Source of the DNA: Agrocybe praecox | Lineage: Eukaryota > Basidiomycota > Agaricomycetes > Agaricales > Agrocybaceae | Assembly: GCA_964017145.1 (NCBI GenBank) | Contig: OZ024842.1 | Coordinates: 496,001-560,000 of the forward strand | Direction of reading: 5' to 3' | DNA: 64,000 nucleotides | In this document: positions 1 through 10,673 of the stretch, piece by piece | How the letters are laid out: each line of letters opens with the position of its first letter | Numbering within the stretch: position 1 is the stretch's first letter | Made by a program: the position numbers and the translations under genes | The notes under the pieces: generated by a model | Seen by the model: the letters and a program-made list of their open reading frames with translations, nothing else | Databases searched by the model: none | Told to the model about the DNA's origin: nothing

Positions 1-366
1 TCCTTCCCTCATCAGGATCAACGCCGAGGGCGCCAGCACCGTTCTTCCTCGTCTGCGTCGTCTCATGGCGATAATGATATTAATACACCCCCATCTCCCA
101 CACTGTTCTCCCACCGGCCACAATTCAATGCTCGAAAAGCCTCCGCTAGGTGCAGAGCCATCGAAGGCTATGTAAGCTTTGCCAGCGTTGAGGGCTTGGG
201 CGAGCCTCCTGCGGACCCTTTATCGCCTAATGACGAGGGCTCTGCTGACAGAAACGGAGGCAAGCGAGACGCTGGAGGAATGTTATTATCCATGGGCGCA
301 TTGGGTGGGTGGACAAAGAGGTTGCTTGGCGTTCGCGGAGACAATCCAACTGGTGTTGTGCTGTGA
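1..366 (+). CDS. 3' end of an unidentified protein gene entering from the left (partial)
   Basis: Frame 1 is open from the first base to TGA at 364-366, giving the last 121 residues of a longer protein. The stretch starts with a Ser/Pro/Arg-rich low-complexity segment, passes an RKAS-type basic patch and a Glu/Pro/Asp-rich linker, and ends in a compact Gly/Leu-rich tail (GGWTKRLLGVRGDN near the end). I do not recognise the family. The tail looks like a genuine conserved C terminus: shortened copies of the same codons recur at 12933-13007 and 32146-32193, each followed by the same 3' flank, with substitutions that keep much of the protein sequence. It is the only gene on the left edge that is not NLR-like, so it may mark the ancestral boundary of the array. 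No start is visible. Confidence 0.6.
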   Translation, partial: SFPHQDQRRGRQHRSSSSASSHGDNDINTPPSPTLFSHRPQFNARKASARCRAIEGYVSFASVEGLGEPPADPLSPNDEGSADRNGGKRDAGGMLLSMGALGGWTKRLLGVRGDNPTGVVL

Positions 367-1260
367 TCCTTTTCTCTCCTGTCCTTTCTTTCTCTTCTCT
401 CTTTCGTTATTTTCTTTTTGTCTTTACGTTTCTTCTGCCTGCTTTCTTTATGGTGTATTTTTTTCTCCGGTTATTTGCTACTTTCAACGATGACATTGGT
501 TGGGTTAGCATCTAGACTTGCCATAAACTTTTTAAAATTCTTTCCACCTCTTCTCGTTTTCTCCGGATCGCCTGTATGCTCTATGCTCTGTTCTCCTTTC
601 TCTTGCCTCTATTGCTGTACTCTATTCCATTCCTTCCGTTTTGTCTCCTTGGTTTTTCATTGGTGTATCAAAAAGTTCAAAGTGTTTTCGGCCTTCGTTC
701 TCCTTTCTCTGGTCTCTTTTTCTTCTTTTTGGTGTATGATATATTTATCCTCTTCCGTTCTCTTTTGCCAATTTCTTTCCCCCTTTTAACGGCGTCAACA
801 TTGGTCTCACCATTCCCTTTGCGTCAGTTGCAACGGCGCCGCTACTCTACATCAACGCACTCTTTAATCAAGCTCGACATTCCTGTTATATGCCAGGATT
901 CCTTCCACTCGTTCAACCTCGTTTTTATCGGAATTCGTACCGTTTCTCGCACACGCCTGCTGACATCGTATCTTGGTCTCGGCAGCACGCCATCCTTCTA
1001 TACCGGGTTCATCCATTTATCATCCCGGTCGGAGTGTCGGTGGAGACGCTGTTTCACACTTAAAATTCCTGCACAAAATTCGCCCCTAGGACCCAAATTA
1101 TTCCGCCCATGACTATGTATATTCATACGTTACTTTAGACAATATGGCACGCCCGAGAGCGTGCTTAATTTCAGTACTTACTACACATAGATAGACAATT
1201 AACCGTAACACAAGTGATATAAAAAGAAATTGAATAGTTAAATTTTTGGGGTCAACTGGT
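367..1260. repeat. Pyrimidine-rich 3' flank, copy A of a three-copy segment
   Basis: This stretch directly follows the stop of the left-edge gene and is strongly C/T-rich on the plus strand up to about 800, then becomes mixed. It is colinear with 13008-13816 and 32194-33063, sharing recognisable blocks throughout, including the short hairpin at 1147-1164 and the closing segment with CAATTAACCGTAACACAAGT. Small open frames here are low complexity and are not conserved as proteins between copies. It probably contains the 3' UTR and terminator of the left gene; the exact limits are inferred from the repeat alignment by eye. Confidence 0.6.
1147..1164. terminator. Short hairpin GCACGC-loop-GCGTGC (copy A)
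   Basis: A perfect 6 bp stem with a 6 nt loop (CCGAGA) lies about 780 bases after the left-gene stop. It is kept in copies B (13701-13718) and C (32959-32976). In copy B the loop is the reverse complement. A role in 3' end formation is only a guess, because fungal polyadenylation does not need hairpins. Confidence 0.3.
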
Positions 1261-2310
1261 CACGCACTACTATTTTACAACTTTTCTGTCGCGTCGCGTT
1301 ATTCCTGGTGGAAGGTCTGCAATGTCATTCTTTTTATCACAGAAGTTCGAACAGGGGCAACTCTGTCTGAACTTAGGTCAACCCGTGTCATTTGTATTTT
1401 TAACGGTTCTCCTATACTTACACGTAAATTTGGTTTTTCAGACATATGATACTGACAGGAGATTATCTTTGTTATCTTTGGGGGTAACGATGAACGATTA
1501 TTGGTACACATATGTTGCCTTGTAACTATTTTTGAATCCTCTGGAACACGAAGCTCGAGGCTTGAAGCTTGAAGGCCGGTGGATTTAATCTGGTGCTGGC
1601 ATTATTATGGTGATATCTAAACGATTTTGCTTATTCTCTATTGCTCCTCCAAACTTTCACTGTTTATACGACCCTGTCTTGTTTGGAGGAAGAACATTTC
1701 ATTACCGGGGAGGTCCCAAAGACGGAACGGCCGTCCCATAGGTCAAGCAACTGCGTCTATACAACTTCGACTTTGCTTGCGCCTTGGATTAAAAATATGC
1801 CGAATCACGGCTGCGGCTGAGACTCAATATATTTTCCTTCCGTTCGCAAAATGCCGCAATTCGCTTTCGTGTCTTTTCCAATTTCGAACTCGTACTTCTT
1901 CATCTTCTTTTTCCATTCTCCTGTGTATGATGATTGGGAATACACTAGAACTCTGTTAGAACCTGAGTATCACACGGTTACAACTTCTGTGGGAAGTCAA
2001 AGACCTAGTATGGTCACTGTCAACCTATACCATCCCTAATTTCGTCGGAAGAGCGGAGGTTCGTCTGGTTGGAATGTATTCGTTGGAATATTTATTACTG
2101 AATTGTGATGAATTCGATATATTTCTAGAAGGTTGAGCCTTGAGCACACTTTTCTGAATTGGTTCTGCATTCAATTTGTTCAGAAATTTAAACTTTGCTC
2201 TTTTCTTGGTCCAGAGAAAACAAACTAAGAGGGTAGATATTCCAGGTGCAACGCAAATAGCACCCCGGTATCTCCCTACAGATAACGATTCGACATGCCA
2301 GCGCGACACT
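1261..2310. other. Intergenic DNA, no convincing gene
   Basis: Only short open frames occur on either strand. One minus-strand frame at 2025-2309 has a hydrophobic stretch followed by a basic region, but I found no supporting splice structure, start context or second copy. I see no repeat of this stretch elsewhere in the window. Confidence 0.4.
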
Positions 2311-3445
2311 GTAGGCTAGGTAAGAATTTCGAGATTCTTGGACGAATCTTCCAGTACGTTTTGGTCAGGATTTTCGGCGTCTTCTTTCTTAAATTTTGTA
2401 TCATCAACAGAATGTACTTTCCGAAAGGCCCGGAATACACTCGTTTTTGAATCACCGTGAACTTGACTTCCCACCTATTTGATCGGTGGATGGAAATGAC
2501 GATGCCATGCAAGATCAATCGCAGCTGCATACTATTCCGCTAGGCACCCTTTCTACTAGGTTCTCGTACGGTGTCTTTACCATGAAATCTTAACTTTGGA
2601 TTCCAGTTCGCACGCTGGAATATCCTCGATGTTTCCCAATTATTGATGTGCGTTTGCTGGCCATCGCCGAACATTATCTGCCCAATCGATGATCGCGAAG
2701 ACATCCTGATATCATTACTCTACATACAAGTTGGAACTAATCTTGTGTTGCGAATAGACTTCTTTCTCCCTGTGATCGCTACTTCATTCACTATAGACTT
2801 TGCTATCTGCATCAAGCCTTCAACAGTATCAACCACGATCGACATATTCCAAGCCCTGATCGCGCATCAGAAACATGATTATCAGAGAATTCGGTGCTGT
2901 GCTTATCCGAAGCATATGTTTCCTTCGCCCATATGCTGAGTGACAGTTCTGTCTCTTCAACGAACACTCGTGCCTAAACTAGGGGAGGGAGAAAGCCAGC
3001 GGTATAATATCGCTCATACGAACGTGTTTGAGTGATACTGTATGATTCAGTCTCTTTTAGGTTCTACTTCGGCTTTCATGAACTTGAATTGCGGATTGAC
3101 ATGAGTAAAGATATTCGCCAAGTCATAGTAGCAGCGACCCCATTTTTTACATGGGTTTGCGGTAGCGCGACCATGAATTCTAAGTATTTTTCGATTGATT
3201 CATCCTTTGTATTACAGAAATAGCCTAACCACTTGAGATCCATCCGTAAACAACCTCCAAAAATCCCTCTTCATATTAGGGTGTTTCTGGCCTTGTTGGA
3301 GTAGGGAGCATGCTTGTAATGTCGAATTCAATTCTGGGGCGATGAACGACCACGCGAGCAACTTGATCCCAGAAGTCCAAATGGGGGGCACAGTGAACAG
3401 GACAAAAGGTTGCACTTGTAAGATTTGACAACAAGCTCGTGCTTC
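2311..3445. repeat. NLR downstream segment F, copy 1
   Basis: This segment lies directly 3' of NLR1. It is closely similar to the DNA 3' of NLR4 (about 41190-42369), NLR5 (about 51860-52539) and NLR6 (about 61510-62182). The copies share blocks such as the ATTCTTGGA(C/T)GAATCTTCC motif near the start and the stretch corresponding to 2940-3440 here. Copies 1 and 4 are full length; copies 5 and 6 lack about 500 bases between two TCCGAA motifs. On the minus strand there are conserved open stretches, for example around 3060-3235 and 3290-3440, that may be fossil coding sequence, but they contain frame breaks and I could not build a gene. Confidence 0.65.
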
Positions 3446-6400
3446 TTAATCCTCGTCGTGTTCGAACGTTAGTATTATAGTATATCCTATAAGGCCCATT
3501 ATTGGGGTAAAGGAATAGAAATTGATCGGATGGCCTAAATGACCTTCCAACCAAGTACTGAGTACATTTTCTTCGTCGAACCCATGTTTCTAGCGGTACA
3601 AGTCAGAAACTATATTAGCCACACTATGGAAAAAATACCTTGAGATAGTAAAGAATATAACGAGCAAACTGCGAAAGTACCGGCAGTTTCTTCCCTGTAA
3701 CCGTATCGAGATAATGGAGAGTTTTCAGGCAGGCAAATATTTTAAGGCTACGGTTTGCATGAATAAAGAGTTTTTTCCAATAGGGAGAGAGTGTATCAAA
3801 ATAAATCCTGCGTTTGGGGTGAGTGTGGTAAAGCCTGGCTGACAGGTCTTGCAGAAGAGATTCCAATACACAAGTTGAAAGTATTTTTTCCATGCCATTA
3901 GGAAGACTGTAGCAAATTTTAGACAACATTTTGATTAAAGCAAAATGAAATCCTTTCGCGTCGACATCCAATCTGGAGACGTATTGTTGATGATATCGGG
4001 CAAGAATTCCATATGGAGGAATTTTAGCCTTGGACTTGAGGGATTCAAGCTGTTGGTGGGGTAGTGAAAGGATATAAGCAAGATGCTCCTCGTCGGAGCT
4101 CGGGATATCTGGAAAGTAACAAGTAGAAATTGCCGGAACTAAGTGAGTTTCGTAGGTCCACACCAGACATTCCAATAATTGAGTTTCCGCCTGCAATGAT
4201 TCAACTGACACAGAGAGAATTGAAGCCAACTCCTCGTTGCTCTGAGAAATACCGCTATTTCAAGCAGTGTTCTAGATTGAATTTTCAAAATGTTACTCAC
4301 CAAGTGTCGATGTATCCACTCGACAAGTATCCGACATATCTCGAAATCTAGCACAAACCAATCGATATTGTGGAGAGCATCGATAAAAGACAGTACACTT
4401 TGGAGGTTCATTGGATCCTGGTTATATTTGATATCAGAGATTTCGAGTGTCATGCGAAGAAAGTCTCTATAGTTGACATTGAGCGTAATCATGAACTGCA
4501 TCATATAGCGCGCAGGCACAATTAAAAAAACTAACCTGTCCCTTTGCTGTGATTCTGCTGTGCCACCCGAGTATAATGTCAGCGCTTTGGCCTCCTTCGG
4601 TGAAACCAACTCCTCATACTCGTTCATTTCCTCGGTCACAGAATCAGACTGTGCAGTAGAACGAGCTGGTCTTGCTCGAACGTAGCTTATCAACATGCCT
4701 CGACAAGTACTCAAACATGCGTCACAAAAACGCAGATGCAGAGGTCCACTTATTGTCTCGTCCAAGAAATACGGAGAAAGCCCTTCTATGATATGAATTG
4801 TAGTTTCACAGTGTAAGATTCCTTCGTACGAAGATGATACTTGGCGACGCGTGCGTAGAAAGCATTGATATTCATCGACAAATTGAGCTGCGGATGCAGT
4901 ATGGCCTCGGAAAAAGTTGTCTCTGAATTTGCTAAAGCTTAAACTTTCGTCGAATACGAACTTGCAAAGTCCTGGACGTCGCAGAAACACATGGACGGGC
5001 AGGGCAGAGAGGCATTCAGAAGAAAGTTCCTGAATGGCGTGGCGTACATCACCGATGGGTATAATTTGACGCTGTTTTTAAAAGAAAGAAAATCGACAAG
5101 GTTAGTACGAATCGAGTTGGGGAATGTGCAGAACTCACGTTCACGCGCCATTCACCATGTCGTAAGGACAATGCAGCACTGTTTAAATGTTGAAGTACGT
5201 ATGCATGATGGAAGGAGACATGAAGTCCTCTCATACGAAAACTATCGATTGCTTTTTTCAAGTCTATGACGAACTGGGCTGTGAAATGACCATCCTGAGC
5301 ATATGTCCACTTCTCAAAGAAGGACCAGGTGTTGAGACTCGAATCCAATATGTGATCCCTGGACAAGTGATCAGCCTTACTCAAAGTCAAAAAGCCATTA
5401 AATATTGCAAGGACTTACTTCGTATGCTGTTGAGCGATATCCAAGCTTCTGAGAAGTCGATTGAGGTAGAAATCATATACATGCTTGTAAACTTTCTTGG
5501 GGTCCACAGAAAATTCTCCAGACCGGCTGGGGTCTTCAAGAAAGTCTTTAATTGACAGGTGCGAGAATGATACTTCGATTTCGTATGGCCCGAAATATTC
5601 ACCAATATCGGGATCTATTTCCACTGGAGTTTTTGAATTGACCAGAGAGGCAATCGCACGTAAAACCATCTTGATTTCAGTTGCAGGAACGTCGAAGAGC
5701 TCTTCTATAACTTTGGGGTTTGCATCGACGAGCATCCCGCTCAGAACACGGAGGAGCATTTCCCGACGTGGATATAACGACAGAATCATGGTGTATAATC
5801 TATCAAGGTCAGAAAATGCTTCTGAACGTAAAGGTCCAGGTTGGGAGATTATTTCCAATTGTTGAACTGGATCAGAGAAATCGGAATGATTTCCAACAAA
5901 TTTGAGAACAGTGGCCGCATAGATAAATTGGCCGGAGGAGTTGTCCACAAAATATTGCAAAATATGTTCTGGAGGCCATGGATGCGGAACACCTTGCATA
6001 ATATCTTGATTTTCGTCATAGATTTTTGCAAAGCCATCGAACAGATATTTTCTGATATCATTTGAGGCATTGCGAGACTCGCTGAGATCCAGCCGTTTTG
6101 TGGACTCTAAAAGAGGGGCACGATCAAAGGAATCACGAATCCAGAATTCAGGACGACTCGCTATGAGAATTCGGAACGGCAAGTTGGACAGTTTCATCGA
6201 GTTTCCGATGAGAGAAAGAATATCACGCTGAACTTTCGAGGTTTCGCATTCGTCAAGGCCGTCGATGATGACTGTGGGGGTATGCGTTGGAAGCGAGGGT
6301 AGATGAAGTGAAGGTTCAACTATGAGCGAATGTAGTTGAGTGGATATAATTTTGGATGGTAATGTGATGTCGTTGGTCATTGCTTTATCCACAAGGGACC

Positions 6401-6877
6401 TCATACCAGGGATGTTGATCGCAATCTGATATGCCAAAGTCGAGAACAGAAATTTAGCAAAACCACGTTTCTCGTCTCCCTTTAGAAAGAAAAATGATCC
6501 CGCGTATCGTTCACGGTACTGTTGTTGAAGAAGCTCCGCAATCTTCTGCATAATGGCTGACTTTCCTGCACCAGCAGGTCCATAAAGCCATAGGACACTT
6601 GTTGGTGGATTTGGGTCGTTGATCCATTCTATAATTTGCTGTAAAATCTCCTCGCGTGTCCCTGGATGACACGTGCCTTGGGGATACCGTTCTGCGGAAT
6701 CATACATCGCTGAATCCGCTATTGATCGACTTAAGCTTGATAACCCTGTTAGAAAAAAAGAGTTGTTAGACTGCACTCCAACAGTGGAAACTACTTGCCT
6801 GGCTCGACCAATCCAGGATTTTGGTTGACAGTAAAGGTCCCACCAGTAACTAAAAGGCTGCCGCCTGGGGCAAACAT
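3446..6877 (-). CDS. NLR1: NACHT-domain STAND ATPase, 8 exons, about 1012 aa
   Basis: Predicted cytoplasmic NLR-type receptor. Proposed join on the minus strand: 6877-6799, 6745-5419, 5379-5139, 5071-4536, 4466-4301, 4241-3639, 3589-3544, 3486-3446; all phases agree and the sum is 3039 nt. Residues 1-27 carry a GGTF motif. The NACHT domain starts near residue 38 with an AMYDSAER lead-in, has Walker A GPAGAGKS at about 82-89, Walker B TVIIDGLDE at about 184-192 and a sensor-like ASRPE at about 222-226, and ends with a FSHLSIKDFL winged-helix-like block near 440. The remaining 500 or so residues match no repeat class I know. An in-frame ATG eight codons upstream (6901) is an alternative start; the 6877 start matches NLR2, 4 and 5. 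Intron 1 begins with GC. The last intron has a weak GTCATT donor where the others have GTAATT, so the 3' end is the least certain part. No ligand or partner can be inferred from sequence. Confidence 0.85.
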
Positions 6878-6901
6878 TGCTTGTCCTTGAATATCTGACA
6901 T

Positions 6902-7015
6902 TTTCTCAATGTGTCCTTTGGTTCTGAGGCTTGGATAAGGTCCAGAGATTGCGAAAAGCACTGCAGTAGACGCGGATTCAAATTCACACGATTATCAGGG
7001 GTCACGGGCCTGGCC
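6902..7015 (-). promoter_or_regulatory. Conserved 5' flank of the NLR genes (copy at NLR1)
   Basis: Immediately upstream of the start codon, about 110 bases are kept almost unchanged at all five complete loci (also near 17266-17410, 36621-36735, 46717-46860 and 55994-56140). Blocks include TCTACTGCAGTGC and CAATCTCTGGAC when read on the minus strand. Beyond this point the loci diverge into different flanking segments, so this is the minimum shared 5' UTR and proximal promoter. No clear TATA box was seen. Confidence 0.5.
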
Positions 7016-9320
7016 TACAAACATATCAATAGGATATGTCCGTTTGCAGTAAATGAACGAAGGTAAACGCACCCGAGAGAATCACGGAACTGGTCTGCAC
7101 TGTTATCTGTTGCACAAGAAGTCGCCGCTGTGGATACATGATGTCTGAGTTCTACTGGGTCTTTGCTGTTCATTAGAATCTTGGTGTGTTCTATGAACGT
7201 TTTTTGAGCTTTGAGGTCTTTGAATAGAGAAGAATGACTCACAAGATTCTGCATACGTTGTAGTTTGTGATTGAGGAGCAGCCGCCCGCTCCGCAGCATG
7301 CATGACGTCTACGCTCAACCATCATCGCAATCAACCCCTTTCCTTCCTTTTTTCATTTCGTGCTTCCGATCCCGTCAACTCCATCCTACCGATGATCCTT
7401 GAAGCTTTGAAGCTTGAACAGCCCTCGCCCTCTTGCCACAGTCATTGACAAGGTGTACGACTTATCACTGACGAGCATGTTCGTCGTCCGTTCAGCGGCT
7501 AACGACAACGACGAGGCAGGATAATACTCACACCATCCCCCAATTCTAGGTCATTTGCCAACTGCAAGATTCATTAGGAGCGCATGTCCTCAGAATGACT
7601 GTTCCAATTCAGCAAGCGTTCTGGAACATCAACGTGCTGGGTGGAAAAAGGTGTGTTTGGTACTTTCAAGACAGACCATTCGCAAAATCACCTTGATATG
7701 CTCTAGCATCAATCATCAACACCAACACCACCGAATCGTCCCATTCAACCACGGCTATGCACAAAGAGTGCCAGTCGGCGCGTATAAAGAAAGCCTACGA
7801 CTTACCCATGACGAGAGTCGTCGTCGTTTGTGGCACACCAACGCAAACATTCTGGAGTGCCGCGAGACAGGCGATGCTGGATGGAAAAGGTGTGTTCGCA
7901 CCCGAAACAGCGAACCTTTCCATGGAGGGAATCAGTCGACGATTACATCGAGAAGCTGCAACTCACCCGTCGTCAACGCGGATCGCATTCGAGGTATCAC
8001 ACCCCGACTTTCGCTCGTAGTTTCCACCATCGCATTCTGCACACAGACGTTCAGTCGCAACAAATCAGACGAGAGGTGCACGACTCACGAATGATGAGAA
8101 CGTTCGTCGTCGTCGTCATCGTCTGCGGGGAAGGTCAGCGGGAAGCAAAGAAGACAGGAATGGATAAACTCACCGTCATGCGAGAGAGAGAGAATGTGGA
8201 GAGGAGAAAGGAGGGAGCGAATGAGAGTGCCGGTGATGGAGATATCCAGCTCAGCCCCCCCTTCTTATATATTTTTTTTTTCATACTATGTACGTACTCA
8301 ATTCAAACCCAATACACTGTTTCGATTGCGCCTATCCTTTGTCGGAGTCGAGCGCAAAAAAAATGAACAAACCCTGATTGTGCACTAGTGCAACTCACGA
8401 CTTGAGTTTGGTTTTCTCTCCTCATTTCCGGGTTCGGACGCTGATAGTGAGATTCGCGCAAATTATCATACGGCATGTGTTAAAGGGTATGTTCACAAGC
8501 TCATAATTGTATAGGAACTTCGACTTTTTTGTTCTTTGAATTTCACCTCTATCTAAAAGAAATTGTGATTCTATACACACAAACATCGAGAGTTCAAATA
8601 ATCACGGTGGTTGAACACATTTCAAGCTATCCTTTATCATCCAAAATACATACATTGATTATCGTAGCTCGCCCCAATGACGGCACCCCAGGCATAAATC
8701 AAGAAAATAGCAAGAAACGGGGGGAAACGACGGAAATGAGAGTTAAGCGCCTTGGCACTGTCTCTCGATGGAACTTCCAGTGAGCTATTTGCTTGTTTCG
8801 AGCCCACAATTCTGACGTTATTAAGCTAGGTGACAGCGTGGAATTATGGGCTAAGCAAAACGAGTAGGAAAAAGGGCGCGTTTCTTCCTGTTGAATTGGT
8901 GGTTTCGGGGATTGCTGAGGGTATCGGTTGGCATTCAGTAGCATGTTCACTCGTCTGGACAATTATTTCGAGAAGGATATCAATAGGTTTAGGTACAAAT
9001 TTATAAATACCATCATATATAGCTGTAAAATTGCCAGAACATCTTGTTTTCGTTGTTTCGCCGCGGGTGCATCAAAACAAGCGCCCGTGAGTCTATCGCA
9101 TGATTGCGCTTCCACCGTGCACCAAACCCTACCTCAAACTCCTTTCACGCTACCTTCCAGCATATACCAGCGCATAATATTGATAGAAACGCTACAATAC
9201 GAAAGATGTCTACCTAGAAACGACGGATATTGCGTTATTCTTCCACCTCACACCGATGTACGTCTTCCTTTCAAATTTTGGGCTCTATTTCACTCTATTT
9301 TGCTGATAGGTGACGTGTTT
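7016..9320. repeat. NLR upstream segment E, copy 1
   Basis: This DNA is repeated 5' of NLR3 at about 36730-39060 in the same orientation and order, with moderate divergence. The 7180-7510 part also matches 31830-32112, and 7545-7660 matches 12800-12920. Within it are several copies of a short block of the form CGACTTACC-N-TGACGAG followed by GTTCGTCGTCG (around 7455, 7798 and 8078). These resemble intron 3' ends: a branch-like CTTAC or CTCAC, then AG. The open frames are not conserved as protein between the two copies, so I do not call a coding gene. Confidence 0.6.
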
Positions 9321-10310
9321 TGATGGAATCACGTATGAATAGAATCGGACTGAGCAGAAAAAGAGTGGTTTTTTGGCAGAGAGCGGCGGAAGGCGGGATG
9401 GGTCAGATAGTCGGTCGGATGTTGTCTACTTCTCGGACGACGATTCGGCGTTTCGTCGTGCTGGTGCTTGGGTAACGTATACTCAATTGAGCATGGGGCG
9501 GCAGATCTGTGAGTCAAATTGACATATGTACGTGTCCTTTCTTCATTTCAGTGTAGATTGGGATTGAACAGTTGGATTCAGTGATTTACATGTCGAACTT
9601 GGTTTATTTTTGGATTTTGCAGAGCTATTATTTCCTTCTTCATGTATATACATACTAGTACATGCATTGAGCAGTAGAGTACGAATTCCGTGTTTATATA
9701 TTGAAACAAGCGCCCGTGAGTCTACCAAGAAATTGGGCCTCCACTGCGCACCAAATTTGATATCAAACACCCCTCAACACAAGCATACATGTAATAGGAA
9801 AATAAACGCAAGAATACAAAAGGTCTGGACCTAGAAACGGCGGAAATCACATCATTTCCTGTAACAGTACTACGTGGTAAAAGAGGAAGATGGGACGGAA
9901 AGCTGACTGCGTCGGTGCAGGAACACGCGATGCTAAATGCAGATTCAGAAGTTGAACGCAGGAGGAAAGGAACAGAGGCCGGATTTCAGCAGGTCGCGCT
10001 GCCCAGAAAAAGGTCAATGGCGTTCACTAGTTGCCACCATCGACGACTTGGATTCATTTCATGCCCCATTCCACCTTCATTCTTCGACTCTCGAATTTCG
10101 ACCTTGTCCTACAGCAGAGGAAGTAAGCCACCTTCATTTTCTGTCATGCTCGCATTTCATTCATACCGGACGTCGCTGTCGCTGGCATCGTATCAAATTG
10201 ACGTTGTGAGTGACGTTCGTTAGGGACGGTATCCGTAAGCGAGGAGAATGCGTGGATGACGAAGAGGTCGTCAGCAGCAGCTCGACTTTGAAGCTTTGAA
10301 GGATGGCACG
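9321..10310. other. Intergenic DNA, no convincing gene
   Basis: Only short unsupported open frames are present. A block at about 9703-9760 resembles part of 9079-9125 (the 'gcgcccgtgagtcta' neighbourhood), suggesting a small local duplication at the end of segment E. Confidence 0.35.
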
Positions 10311-10313
10311 TAC

Positions 10314-10673
10314 TTACCAAGGTTTGTAGTATGTTAATTTTGCTGTTTCACGCAGTACTAATCCTTTCTTGTCCTGATCAGTCACTTTCAAAACTGTATG
10401 CGCTTGCGTACGATTCATGGAACCGGAAGCCACAGCAAATGCTGGAGGGTGCACAGCGCTACGATTTTCTATGACTGGTGACCGGTGACCGGTTGACCTT
10501 TCACAGCTTCTGGAGGGGAAGGAGAGGAGTTGGCTCTTGCATTTTGGGATCTGGAGCGTAAGCGACGAGCATTGCTGTATCCTTTCTCGGTCGTCGTCCT
10601 GATAGACTTGATAGAAGATGCTGATAACGTCGCCGCCCCTAATTCGCGGTCGAATGCACCCCAACAGCTGCAA
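10314..10673 (-). CDS. Possible exon(s) of an unidentified gene
   Basis: A minus-strand frame of about 119 codons has an acidic start region (QDDDRERIQQ) and a mixed-charge C-terminal half ending near LTYYKPW. A GTAAGT donor overlaps the frame's stop, so the frame probably continues into a further exon, and a possible acceptor lies at the upstream edge. The composition looks like real protein rather than random translation, but I do not recognise the family and could not complete a model. It may belong to the same degenerate locus as 10968-11956. Confidence 0.3.
   Translation of the reverse strand: MQLLGCIRPRIRGGDVISIFYQVYQDDDRERIQQCSSLTLQIPKCKSQLLSFPSRSCERSTGHRSPVIENRSAVHPPAFAVASGSMNRTQAHTVLKVTDQDKKGLVLRETAKLTYYKPW

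Noticed and set aside
367..1112. Several overlapping plus-strand frames with Phe/Leu/Ser-rich translation that look like membrane proteins
   Set aside because: They arise from the pyrimidine-rich flank, overlap each other in all three frames, and are not conserved as protein in copies B and C.
4139..4990. A single long open frame in NLR1 running through the position of intron 4
   Set aside because: Only NLR1 is open here because its intron happens to be 69 nt, a multiple of three. The other five copies need the GTTAGT or GTTGGT to CTATAG or TTATAG splice to keep frame, and the junction also works in NLR1.
6960..6995. A GGTTCAAATTC-like block in the NLR 5' flanks, resembling a tRNA T-arm
   Set aside because: No matching anticodon arm or acceptor stem could be found around it in any copy.
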